A stretch of DNA of 64,000 bases from Haloglomus salinum. GTDB lineage: Archaea; Halobacteriota; Halobacteria; Halobacteriales; Haloarculaceae. The stretch spans positions 186,001 to 250,000 of the forward strand of contig NZ_CP101153.1 of NCBI RefSeq assembly GCF_024298825.1, written 5' to 3'. The notes under the pieces are model-generated. The model saw only the letters and a list, made by a program, of their open reading frames with translations. It had not been told where the DNA came from and ran no database searches. Below are positions 44,603 through 52,242 of this stretch, one piece after another. Both the position numbers and the translations under genes were made by a program. Numbering within the stretch: position 1 is the stretch's first letter; each line of letters starts with the position of its first letter.

Positions 44603-45553
44603 ATGCTCAGCAAGGCCGGACTCGCTGTCATCGATGCGTTGAGTACCGGCCGGGAGGCGACGGCAGCTGACCTCGCGACGGACACCGAGTATTCGCAGAC
44701 ACACCTCTACGAAATCCTCGATGAATTGGTCGAAGCGGGGCTGCTCGACGAACACCGTGGCCTCAACAACCAGCGGCGGGTCCACCTCGCCGACCACCCG
44801 GTCGTCGAAGCGTACCGGACCCTGCAGTCGGAACTCAGTCACGTCGAGTGGCCCGACCTCCTCTCGGCAGCTACACTCCGGGTGTGCTGGTATCTTGAAA
44901 AGCCGCGCCGTGTGGCCGAGATCGCCGAGCGACTCGACATTACGCGGCAGGGCGTCCACAAGGCGCTGTCACCGCTCAAGCATCGAGCGATGCTGTCCCC
45001 ATCAGGCCCGGAGTACGCATTGAGTGCGGATCTCGCGCCGCTGCTGGCGTTCGCCCGTGCCGTCGTGCAACACGAGCACCGGTCGCGAGTGCGGACACTC
45101 GCGCCGAGTGCGACCGTCGAGTGGTGTGACCCGAAGCGGGCACTCGTCCGCGTCCAGACAGCCGCGGATACAGAGGCACTCGAGGCTGCCCCCGACTGGC
45201 GACTGACCGGACTCGCCCGGTTTGCGGAGTACGGCCTGCAGTTCTTCCTCGCGGGCGAACCTGCGTTCTGGTCTGCACCGGAGGCAGAACTCACGCCTGC
45301 CGACATAGTGTGCCACACGCTCGTCCTCGATAGCGGCTCTCGCCGCGTCAGCTATGCGATGCTCCTAATCGAGGAGCTGGATATCGACCAGGAGACGCTA
45401 ATGGAGACGGCAGAATGGTACGAGTTAGAACCCGCAGTCGCTGCGATATATCGGTCACTCCAGGGAGAGTTCGACGCCTCGGCGGAGTCCCCTGTCAGCA
45501 TCCCGAGTGAACCAGAGTTCATTGCGCTCAAAGAGCAATATGGGGTCTCATGA
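44603..45553 (+). CDS. HTH regulator paired with a nucleotidyltransferase (antitoxin-like)
   Basis: A 316-residue protein starting MLSKAGLAVIDALSTGREATAADL. Two winged helices are seen, about 10-65 (ADLATDTEYSQTHLYEILDELVEAGLLDEHRGLNNQRRVHL) and 90-150 (LRVCWYLEKPRRVAEIAERLDITRQGVHKALSPLKHRAML). The C-terminal half is alpha/beta, unknown. A TATA-like TTATAC (44573-44578) sits about 27 bp before the ATG, flanked by TAAGTC (44546) and GACTTA (44585). It overlaps the nucleotidyltransferase gene by 4 bp (ATGA); HTH/NTase pairs of this kind act as toxin-antitoxin or abortive-infection modules. Confidence 0.78.
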   Translation: MLSKAGLAVIDALSTGREATAADLATDTEYSQTHLYEILDELVEAGLLDEHRGLNNQRRVHLADHPVVEAYRTLQSELSHVEWPDLLSAATLRVCWYLEKPRRVAEIAERLDITRQGVHKALSPLKHRAMLSPSGPEYALSADLAPLLAFARAVVQHEHRSRVRTLAPSATVEWCDPKRALVRVQTAADTEALEAAPDWRLTGLARFAEYGLQFFLAGEPAFWSAPEAELTPADIVCHTLVLDSGSRRVSYAMLLIEELDIDQETLMETAEWYELEPAVAAIYRSLQGEFDASAESPVSIPSEPEFIALKEQYGVS

Positions 45554-46422
45554 CGGTGTTCAAAGGCGGCGACGCGATTGAGGACTTTCTCGAGGAGGTC
45601 GATAGCTGGCTGTCGGAGTCGGTGACGGTATATCTCCTCGGTGGGTCTGCGATGACAGTCCAGGGGCTGAAAGACCAGACCGAGGATATCGACCTCGCGC
45701 TGGGTGTGGTCTCCGAATTCGAGCACGTCTACCAGACCCTAACGGCACAGGGATTCACGATTGTTGACGAGCCGACGGAGTCGTTCGAGGGCGTCGGAAC
45801 GACTGTCGAGTTGCAGCACGACGCGCGGGGGCTTCAGATCGATCTCTTCGAGCGGCAAGTCGTCGGAAAAGTGTGGATTACCGACCGGATGCACGACCGG
45901 GCAGCGGAGTTCTGGGCCGGAAGCCGGGCGACAGCATTTGTCCTCTCCGACGAGGATATGTTCTTGCTCAAAGCGGTCTCCGGCGGTGACCTGGCGAGTG
46001 GCCGGCGACGTGACATCGAAGATATGCGGACGTACGCCCAGCGGGGGTTAGACTACGAGGTGATCCTAACCGAAATCGACGAACAGCGACCGTTCAATAC
46101 CGGCGCAACTGAAGCACGACAGATCCGTGACCGCTCCCATCCGCTGTTCGCAATCGAAATGGCGGTAAACTCGCTCTCGGGGCTTCCGAATACATTCACG
46201 TCCCGGATCACAGAATTCGCCACGGAGTTCGAGGTCGAATACACCGTTCTGGGAGCAATCGACGATGGCGTCGACAACGTCGACGCAATCCGAGAGCGAG
46301 TCCTCGCGAATGTGCGGGCACTTTCGGACGACAGAAAAGACGCCGTCGACGACGCGATCGACCGACTGGTCACAAAGCAGATTCTCGAGCACGACGGCGA
46401 AACGGTTCGACTCCGACAATGA
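45550..46422 (+). CDS. Nucleotidyltransferase (DUF6036/AbiEii-like) with C-terminal HTH-like part
   Basis: A 290-residue protein. The nucleotidyltransferase core has YLLGGSAMTVQGLKDQTEDIDLAL: the GGS motif at residues 31-33 and the DxD pair Asp46/Asp48, followed by a third acidic strand (LQIDLFERQVVG, Asp about 98). Then a helical domain with SDEDMFLLKAVSGGDLASGRRRDIEDM, typical of AbiEii/MNT-type toxins that modify tRNA. The last 90 residues look winged-helix-like (DAVDDAIDRLVTKQILEHDGETVRL). All catalytic residues are intact, in contrast to the broken paralogue at 50199. Confidence 0.8.
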   Translation: MTVFKGGDAIEDFLEEVDSWLSESVTVYLLGGSAMTVQGLKDQTEDIDLALGVVSEFEHVYQTLTAQGFTIVDEPTESFEGVGTTVELQHDARGLQIDLFERQVVGKVWITDRMHDRAAEFWAGSRATAFVLSDEDMFLLKAVSGGDLASGRRRDIEDMRTYAQRGLDYEVILTEIDEQRPFNTGATEARQIRDRSHPLFAIEMAVNSLSGLPNTFTSRITEFATEFEVEYTVLGAIDDGVDNVDAIRERVLANVRALSDDRKDAVDDAIDRLVTKQILEHDGETVRLRQ

Positions 46423-46658
46423 TACTTTGGATAATCGAAATTAAGAGTAACACACTTGACAGCTCTATCATCTGAGCAATAGAATCCGAATCGGGGAAGA
46501 CACGTGATGACGTTTTCGAAGAGAGATGCGCACCATCTGTCGTAACATTAGTCTTCAGGTCCTATATCCAACCTTACGAGAGTAGTCTCCGAGTTAGATC
46601 CCTATATGGTGCCTCGCGAGAGCAGAGCGTTGGCTGTTCGTCTCCGCTTTACGCCACA

Positions 46659-46709
46659 TTTTGTGGCCCCTGTGGGGTGCGGGGCCGTCGGAGGTCTCGC
46701 GGATTCGAG
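46659..46709 (+). promoter_or_regulatory. GC hairpin leader before the TFB gene (copy 1)
   Basis: TTTTGTGGCCCC, TG, then TGGGGTGCGGGGCCGTCGGAGG and CTCGCGGA lead up to the ATG at 46710. The same series of blocks (TTTTGTAGCCCC...GAGGGGTGCGGGG...CGTAGGAG...CTCGCGGA) precedes the gene at 48234. GGCCCC and GGGGCC can pair. Confidence 0.55.
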
Positions 46710-47636
46710 ATGGGAATTACACAACCCTACGAGCGAAGCTTCGACGAAGACGTAACGCACACGACCAACACCTGCCCCGAGTGCGAGGGGCGCGTGACGA
46801 CGAATACACATGAGACAGTCTGCGACGACTGTGGACTCGTGCTCACGGACGCACACATCGATAGAGGGCCGGAGCGAACTCGGTTCGAGGATGAAGAGAC
46901 GAACCCATCCCGAACAGGTGCCCCTTGGACTCCGACACGACACGATGGCGGACTCTCGACGGAGATCGGCTGGCGGCAGAATGGCCCCGGGCAGCCGTCC
47001 GGGAAGCGGCGGCGGCAACTCTCTCGTCTCCGACACCTCCACCGTCGAAGTCAGTTCGACTCGAAGCAGGACTGGTATCGGATGGAGGGCCTCTATGAGG
47101 TCCGACGGCTCACGAGTGCGCTCGAGTTGGGTCGGGGACTCCGAAATCAGGCATGCTCGCTGTTCACGACCCTCCACAAGGCGGGGCTGGCACAGGGGCG
47201 CTCGCTCTCCGTGGTCGCGGCCGTGGCCGTCTACGTGGCCTGCCGGGTGAACGGACTCCCGTGGACACAGACGGACGTGCTGGAGGAGACCGACTGCGAC
47301 CAGAGTCTGTTCCGAACGACACTACAGGCCGCACGACAGGAGGTGAGCCTCAAACTCCCACCTCGTCAGCCCGCGGCGTTCATCCCGAGGCTGGTGTCCG
47401 CGGTCGATGCATCCGATAGCGTTCGAACGCGAGCTATCGAAATCGTGCAGTCGCTTCCCGTCGACGCGTACACCGGAGCCAGGCCGACAGGCGTGGCTGC
47501 GGCATGTGTCTACGCGGCCGCTCAGGAACAAGCGGTGTCCATCACGCAGGCCCAACTGGCGCAGGAAGCTGATGTGACAACGGTGACACTCCGGTCGCGT
47601 CTGAACGTGATCGAGGGCGTGTTAGAGGAACAATGA
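46710..47636 (+). CDS. tfb: Transcription initiation factor IIB paralogue (TFB)
   Basis: A 308-residue TFB. The N-terminal zinc ribbon has Cys22, Cys25, Cys38 and Cys41 (TCPECEGRV...TVCDDCGLVL). The B-finger/linker follows, with GAPWTPTRHDGGLSTEIGW. Two cyclin-like repeats then recruit TBP-DNA: ELGRGLRNQACSLFTTLHKAGLAQGRSLSVVAAVAVYVACRVNGLPWTQTDVLEET and SVRTRAIEIVQSLPVDAYTGARPTGVAAACVYAAAQEQ. Haloarchaea use several TFBs to switch promoters; one on an accessory element could direct polymerase to element genes. ATG 46710 (MGITQPYERS) is preferred to GTG 46677, which lies in the leader hairpin. Confidence 0.93.
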   Translation: MGITQPYERSFDEDVTHTTNTCPECEGRVTTNTHETVCDDCGLVLTDAHIDRGPERTRFEDEETNPSRTGAPWTPTRHDGGLSTEIGWRQNGPGQPSGKRRRQLSRLRHLHRRSQFDSKQDWYRMEGLYEVRRLTSALELGRGLRNQACSLFTTLHKAGLAQGRSLSVVAAVAVYVACRVNGLPWTQTDVLEETDCDQSLFRTTLQAARQEVSLKLPPRQPAAFIPRLVSAVDASDSVRTRAIEIVQSLPVDAYTGARPTGVAAACVYAAAQEQAVSITQAQLAQEADVTTVTLRSRLNVIEGVLEEQ

Positions 47637-47776
47637 GGCCGAGTGAGTGGTTCCGGGACCTCTTCCGCGAGGGTGAGCGCTACTTTGAGTGTCGCGAGTG
47701 CGGGCAGACGGCTCGGCCAGGGGCTGTTCGGTGCTCGAACTGTGGCCGAGAAGAGATTGCCGAGTACGATATTTGA
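47633..47776 (+). CDS. Small zinc-ribbon protein (47 aa) coupled to TFB
   Basis: A 47-residue protein, MRPSEWFRDLFREGERYFEC then RECGQ...RCSNCGREEIAEYDI, with four cysteines (CxxC at 20/23 and 34/37) forming one zinc ribbon. Its ATG overlaps the TFB stop (ATGA), so it is translated with TFB. No family is known to me; it might modulate the TFB or polymerase. Confidence 0.7.
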   Translation: MRPSEWFRDLFREGERYFECRECGQTARPGAVRCSNCGREEIAEYDI

Positions 47777-47837
47777 TAATTGGCCAGCCGCCCCGAGGTA
47801 CTCGGGTTCATAACTGATTCCGCAGGAACGGTGACCG

Positions 47838-48164
47838 ATGAATCCCTGTTGCCCGGATTGCGATGGGCCCGTAGCGCGAGTAAATCAGGACCGCGACCTG
47901 ATTCCGGCCTATCGCTGCCGAGAGATCGGTTGCAGAACCCTGACGACTGACCCGAGCTGGGAGGCCAGCCCATTCGGTGAGGAAACCGGAGACGGAGCGC
48001 CAGGTGGAGGATTGACTGTCCCCTACAGCGGCCCTCATGCTGGCATCCTTGATGATGGGCGCGACAGTCAGTTCGTAAACGGGGGCGGCGTGGCGCTCGT
48101 GTGTACCCGCTGTGACGAACGTATCCTGCCGACGTGTACTGACCTCCATGACTGCCCGGGATAG
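47838..48164 (+). CDS. Small cysteine-rich protein (108 aa)
   Basis: Starts MNPCCPDCDGPVARVNQDRDL. Cysteine clusters at residues 4/5/8 and 27/32 near the N-terminus and 89/92, 99 and 106 near the C-terminus (VCTRCDERILPTC) suggest two zinc sites, linked by a Gly-rich loop (GDGAPGGGLTVPYSG). It follows the TFB/zinc-ribbon pair by 61 bp on the same strand. A reading frame on the opposite strand is longer but has poor composition. No family was recognised. Confidence 0.6.
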   Translation: MNPCCPDCDGPVARVNQDRDLIPAYRCREIGCRTLTTDPSWEASPFGEETGDGAPGGGLTVPYSGPHAGILDDGRDSQFVNGGGVALVCTRCDERILPTCTDLHDCPG

Positions 48165-48175
48165 CGTACCGCGGC

Positions 48176-48220
48176 TTTTGTAGCCCCCTGAGGGGTGCGG
48201 GGGACGTAGGAGCGTGCCTC
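48176..48220 (+). promoter_or_regulatory. GC hairpin leader before the DUF932-like gene (copy 2)
   Basis: CTTTTGTAGCCCCC, TGA, GGGGTGCGGGGG, then CGTAGGAG and CTCGCGGA, ending 14 bp before the ATG at 48234. Matches the leader at 46659-46709 block by block, with one extra C and a few changes. Confidence 0.55.
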
Positions 48221-48233
48221 GCGGAGTACATCG

Positions 48234-49373
48234 ATGAAAGACGCAGAGCAGACGACGGTCTTCGCGGGACTGGACGGACGAACAGACGGGCAGCTTCCAA
48301 CGTGGTATCAGCGACAGATGGACGAGCAGAATCCGGTGCCGTTCGCGGCGGCAGTCAGACAACTTCCCCGGGCGACCAGAACACGCGTCGCCTACCAGAA
48401 TCCCTACTCTGAAGAGTGGGTCGAGACCGACCGCTTCAACGCGATCATCGAGCCCGCGCGAGCGATGGACCAGGTCAGAGACGAGAGCGTGGACTCACTC
48501 TTCCACGTCCCCACCGACAGCTACTCCATCATCAACCCGACCGATGTCTACACTCCTCTGGAGACGGTTCTCCGGGAGACCGAAGTCGATGGCCGGTCGC
48601 TCGGTGAGGTGATGTTCGGCGAGATACGCCAGTACCGCGGCGGCGGTGAGGTCCACATGGACATCATGTTCGACGGGCTGGAGGTGCAGCTCCCCGGAGC
48701 ACGCGAGCCCATCACAATGGGCGTGACGTCGGGCTACGACTACTTCGGCGGCCACGCGGTCTACGTCGAAGGTTTCGCCCGTGACAACGCCTGTGCGAAC
48801 TCGATTCGGGCGCTGACGGACAGGCAGATAGTCAAGCACGTCGGCGACATCGGTGACTTCGGAGAGTGGTGGGAGGGCATCCTCGATGGGCTCGCGCTGG
48901 TGAGCAACGACCTGTACGCCTTCATCGAGGACGCCCAGGAGATTGACATCGACTTCGCCGAGACGCCGTTCGACGTGGCCGAGTTTTACGAACTCATCGG
49001 CTTCCCCGAGTACCTCGCCGAGCGGGCAGCCGATGACGCACTCGCCGCGAGCGATGGCTTCGTCGTCGATCTGTGGGTGCTCCACTCCGGAGCGACCCAT
49101 GCGCTCACCCACTTCTTCCGGGGGAGAGAGGGCGGGTCGCTCGACCGATACGTCCGGTCGGCGAACGACCTGCTGTTCAACCCCGAGCGGACGCTCTCGG
49201 TGGTCGAGCGAACCTACCGCGAGCAGGCGGAAGCCGAGACGAACGGCAATGGGCAGACGGGCATCGAGAGTCAGGTCGCGCTGGCGCAACTGGAGCGTGT
49301 GGAGACGGACATCCGAGAGAAGGCAGAGCAGTTCGAGGAGCGGGAGTCGGAATTACGTGAACGGTTCGCCTGA
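48234..49373 (+). CDS. DUF932-like plasmid protein
   Basis: A 379-residue protein. The region FHVPTDSYSIINPTDVYTPLETVLRETEVDGRSLGEVMFGEIRQYRGGGEVHMDIMFDG has the layout of the phage/plasmid DUF932 family (YxIVNxxDxFxxL...GxLxxGRRxW). A later part, VTSGYDYFGGHAVYVEGFARDNACANSIRAL, is also typical of that family. The C-terminal 60 residues form a coiled coil (LERVETDIREKAEQFEERESELRERF). Function unknown; DUF932 proteins are spread on mobile elements. It shares its leader motif with the TFB gene. Confidence 0.6.
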   Translation: MKDAEQTTVFAGLDGRTDGQLPTWYQRQMDEQNPVPFAAAVRQLPRATRTRVAYQNPYSEEWVETDRFNAIIEPARAMDQVRDESVDSLFHVPTDSYSIINPTDVYTPLETVLRETEVDGRSLGEVMFGEIRQYRGGGEVHMDIMFDGLEVQLPGAREPITMGVTSGYDYFGGHAVYVEGFARDNACANSIRALTDRQIVKHVGDIGDFGEWWEGILDGLALVSNDLYAFIEDAQEIDIDFAETPFDVAEFYELIGFPEYLAERAADDALAASDGFVVDLWVLHSGATHALTHFFRGREGGSLDRYVRSANDLLFNPERTLSVVERTYREQAEAETNGNGQTGIESQVALAQLERVETDIREKAEQFEERESELRERFA

Positions 49374-49459
49374 GGGTCTGCCTGCTCGGTGAGGAGGGCA
49401 TCAACAGACGACTCTGGACACCCTTCGAGTCTCTGATGGGCCTCCGCTTCTGGAAAAGC

Positions 49460-49487
49460 TTTTAATAGATTATCTCATTAGAGATAA
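49460..49487 (+). promoter_or_regulatory. TATA box and 7-bp palindrome of the HTH/NTase operon
   Basis: TTTTAATAG (49460-49468) is a TATA-like element 35 bp before the ATG. TTATCTC/GAGATAA with an ATTA spacer (49470-49487) is a perfect inverted repeat immediately after it, well placed for the HTH protein to repress its own gene. Confidence 0.6.
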
Positions 49488-49502
49488 CTAGTAGAGCGCC
49501 CG

Positions 49503-50186
49503 ATGTCGATGACGGAATTCATGGATCCCACCGCTGCGAAAATTGTCTTAGCGGCTAGACGCGGCGATTCAGTCAATAAAATCGCCAATAAGGTGGACGT
49601 GTCGTACTCGTGGGTGTACGACTGGGTGGAGCGATTAGAAGCCGAAAATATTATCTCTAATACCGATAACGGAGTCCGGATTCTCGACCACGAATTACGC
49701 CAGCAGTACGCCGAGATGATGGCTTCGTTGTATAGTCGCGACACCATCTCGCAAGAGGACGCGTACGTGATTCCGCACCTTGCCGGGATAGAGTTCGCCT
49801 ACACGGAGATCGACGCAGCGTACGTCTGGACGGAAGGTGGGTACCAGGTCGCTCGGAGTCACGATGATTACCCAGTGTTCATCGTGGTCCACGACCGAGA
49901 CATCGAGCGGTGGATTGCCTTCTTTCAACAGTTCGGCATTCCGGCCACAATCGACGAGCGCCCCGACGCGAGCGATGTCTCGGGCAACGTGCATTACGTC
50001 ATAATCCCCCGAACGGAGGGCATCGATGTCGAGTGGGTCGGAGGAAATCCGGTCATCCCGTTGGAGGAGGCGGTCGAACTGATGACAGAGAACCGACCGG
50101 CCTACGAGCCCGCCTTAGAGATGATATCCGAGATGTACGACATGGATATTGACGCCAATCACCATCAGCCACGGACGGCCGATTAA
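49503..50186 (+). CDS. HTH antitoxin-like protein, partner of a nucleotidyltransferase
   Basis: A 227-residue protein. The N-terminal HTH is of the homeodomain-like type: AAKIVLAARRGDSVNKIANKVDVSYSWVYDWVERLEAENII. The rest (AYVIPHLAGIEFAYTEIDAAYVWTEGGYQVARSHDDYPVFIVVHDRDIERWIAFFQQFGI) is a mixed alpha/beta domain which also occurs, without its HTH, in the fragment at 29381-29902. It lies 12 bp before a nucleotidyltransferase gene that is now broken. Palindromic operator directly upstream. Start at the first of two near ATGs (MSMTEFMDP) fits the TATA spacing. Confidence 0.75.
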   Translation: MSMTEFMDPTAAKIVLAARRGDSVNKIANKVDVSYSWVYDWVERLEAENIISNTDNGVRILDHELRQQYAEMMASLYSRDTISQEDAYVIPHLAGIEFAYTEIDAAYVWTEGGYQVARSHDDYPVFIVVHDRDIERWIAFFQQFGIPATIDERPDASDVSGNVHYVIIPRTEGIDVEWVGGNPVIPLEEAVELMTENRPAYEPALEMISEMYDMDIDANHHQPRTAD

Positions 50187-50198
50187 CCGGTCAAAACT

Positions 50199-50885
50199 AT
50201 GAGTCTTCAAGAAAGACAAGACGAACTTGTCAGCACCCACCTAGCGATTCAACAGGCCAGCCTCCCCCACATCCTGGTCGGTGGATGGGCTGTTTCTGCA
50301 TTCCAGACTCGGTTCACCACCGATGTGGATATGGTCCTTCCAGAATCTCTGTAATCGGACTACGACGAGCTGCTTCGGAATCGCGGATACGAGAAAGAAT
50401 TCGATAACGACGTGTCGAATGTCTACGAGGGTAGAATCGTCCGGTACGAGAAGCCAGTCGGTGATAATGCGGTGCAGTTCGACGCGCTTGTTGGCGCGAT
50501 GAGGTGTCGGCAAACTGATGCGTAGTGGTCGTATCGATATCTCCACGAACACAGTGTCGTCGAACCGTTAGACGTTGCTCCTGAATTAGAAGGTCGAATC
50601 CCCGAACCTGCACTCCTCTTCGCCCTCAAACTACACAGTGGCCGATTGGCGGATACCCGCGATTTAGTGGTCAGCAGCCTACAGGCTGATTACAATCGTA
50701 TCAGGGACCATCTCTACCGGGGCGATCAGGAGAAGCTCGGCGAACAAATCGAAGGGGTCCTCGAACGGCTTGCGGATGAAGGCTTCGAGGATTCGTTCAA
50801 GGGTGTCTTTCAACAGCAGGAACTTCCCGAGAGTGCGCTCGCTGAGCTACGCGAATTTCTGGATGAGCGGTTGGACCGGCTTTGA
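50199..50885 (+). pseudogene. Nucleotidyltransferase gene with two in-frame stops
   Basis: The frame starts MSLQERQDELVSTHLAIQQ and carries the nucleotidyltransferase core HILVGGWAVSAFQTRFTTDVDMV (GG at 28-29, Asp42/Asp44). It is broken by TAA at 50352-50354 and TAG at 50523-50525, yet the same frame goes on with good coding sequence to TGA at 50883 (ALLFALKLHSGRLADTRDLVVSSLQADYNRIRDHLYRGDQEKLG, typical of AbiEii/MNT-type helical domains). Two different stop codons make readthrough unlikely. The antitoxin-like gene before it is intact. Confidence 0.85.
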
Positions 50886-50976
50886 GAACTGCACGCCGAC
50901 GGTCGCGTACGCGTTCTATCTCTCGGTTGGCACCTGGGAGGTGACGGCGTTTTGTGTGGGGCAGTCCTCCGTATAC

Positions 50977-51000
50977 TTGGTATAAAAAACACTATACCAA
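50977..51000. promoter_or_regulatory. 8-bp palindrome at the Fic promoter
   Basis: TTGGTATA and TATACCAA (perfect complements, 8-nt spacer AAAAACAC) lie 28-51 bp before the ATG at 51028. The TATA-like core is inside the repeat, so binding would exclude TFB/TBP. The C-terminal winged helix of the Fic protein is a candidate binder. Confidence 0.6.
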
Positions 51001-51027
51001 TTGGGTCCCGAAGTATGCGTTAGTGAA

Positions 51028-52173
51028 ATGCCCGCGGGAAAACTACCGGATCGCGCCCCAGGGACATACGTCGAATACCATCCGAATCCGTACTACTTGC
51101 CGGACTCGCTCCCGGTAGAGCCCGCGCTCACGATTTCCGACGAAGTGCACGATCAGAAAGCAGATGCCGCCTATCGAATCGGCCGCGTCGATGGAATCAG
51201 CTCGACTGTCGACTTCTCGGCAGTACTCTACACGTCGCTCATTCGGATTGAAGCGGTCGAATCCGCGAGAATCGAGGGCGCAGATGTCGAGTTTCAAGAT
51301 CTCGAGGCATACCACACACAGCACCCGACCGAGGAACCGGACGCGCCAATCGAGAGAGATCTGAAGGAGGCGCTCAACTACGAAACGGCGCTCACCTATG
51401 GGCTCAACCACATCGAGAAGGGCGAGACGATTACGCTCTCGTTCATCAAGGAACTACATTCGATGCTGCTTGCCGACGTTCGGAACGAGGGCGATATCGT
51501 CGGTGACTTCCGTGACCATATGGTCCATCTCCCGAGTCCGCAGTCAGGACAGCGTCCATTCGTCCCACCATCGCCGGAGCAACTGGACGGGCTTATGAAA
51601 TCGCTCGAGTCGTATCTCCAGATGGGCGGTCAGTATCATCCACTTGTCGACGCTGCGGTCATCCACTACTTCTTCGAGACGGTGCATCCGTTTTCGGACG
51701 GGAACGGTCGGCTGGGGCGGCTGCTCATCATTCTGTATCTGACGGGTGAGGGCTATCTCGAGAGCCCCTACATCTACCCGAGTGCGTACTTCAACCGCCG
51801 CAAGATCGAATACGTCGAGCGGATGCGTGCAGTGAGTGAGGAGGGGGCGTGGGAGGCCTGGTTCGAGTTCTTCTTGGAGGGGCTTCGGAGTCAAGCCGAG
51901 CAGTCGTACAGTCGGACTCATCAACTCCGGAAACTTCAACAGCGATACGAGAGCCAGTATCCAGGGAACACGGCTACGGACCGGTTCGCTCGTCAGTTGC
52001 TCCAGTATCCGTATTTCAGTGCTCCTGACCTCGTCAACTATCTCGATGTCTCCCGTCGAACTGCCTACAAGGTCGTCGACGCGCTCGAGTCGGACGGGCT
52101 CATCGAGGAGGTAACCGGAAAGGAACGCGGGAAGGAGTACAAAGCGGTCGACGTGTTCGATATTCTCCAATAG
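51028..52173 (+). CDS. Fic-family AMP-transferase with self-inhibitory helix and C-terminal HTH
   Basis: A 381-residue protein from ATG 51028 (MPAGKLPDRAPGTYVEYHPN). The Fic active site is TVHPFSDGNGRLGRLL (about residues 214-229), with all of HxFx(D/E)GNGRxxR. The N-terminal inhibitory motif is Ser79-Ala-Arg-Ile-Glu83-Gly84, the (S/T)xxxE(G/N) helix of class II Fic proteins, which blocks ATP gamma-phosphate binding. The C-terminus holds a winged helix (FSAPDLVNYLDVSRRTAYKVVDALESDGLIEEV). It transfers AMP (or similar) to target proteins. An in-frame TTG at 51001 lies inside the promoter palindrome flank and is not used. Confidence 0.93.
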   Translation: MPAGKLPDRAPGTYVEYHPNPYYLPDSLPVEPALTISDEVHDQKADAAYRIGRVDGISSTVDFSAVLYTSLIRIEAVESARIEGADVEFQDLEAYHTQHPTEEPDAPIERDLKEALNYETALTYGLNHIEKGETITLSFIKELHSMLLADVRNEGDIVGDFRDHMVHLPSPQSGQRPFVPPSPEQLDGLMKSLESYLQMGGQYHPLVDAAVIHYFFETVHPFSDGNGRLGRLLIILYLTGEGYLESPYIYPSAYFNRRKIEYVERMRAVSEEGAWEAWFEFFLEGLRSQAEQSYSRTHQLRKLQQRYESQYPGNTATDRFARQLLQYPYFSAPDLVNYLDVSRRTAYKVVDALESDGLIEEVTGKERGKEYKAVDVFDILQ

Positions 52174-52203
52174 TCTATCTCAGATTAGCCTATTCTGGAT
52201 TTC
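52174..52203. promoter_or_regulatory. Operator-like 15-bp repeats matching those at 17203
   Basis: GTCTATCTCAGATTA followed by GCCTATTCTGGATTT: the same two 15-bp units as at 17203-17232, in reverse order. They start at the Fic stop codon and end about 40 bp before the next gene's GTG start at 52243; a TATA-like GGATAATG follows at 52213. Confidence 0.5.
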
Positions 52204-52242
52204 TCTAATTGGGATAATGACTCTAGCCCGGGCTGACCAGAG

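Noticed and set aside
47808-48362. 184-codon minus-strand frame opposite the cysteine-rich ORF
   Set aside because: Runs through the shared hairpin leader and has poor composition; the plus-strand frame has paired cysteines and fits the gene run.
50199-50885. Stop-codon readthrough (e.g. pyrrolysine at TAG) in the nucleotidyltransferase
   Set aside because: A TAA also interrupts the same frame, so simple decay is more likely.
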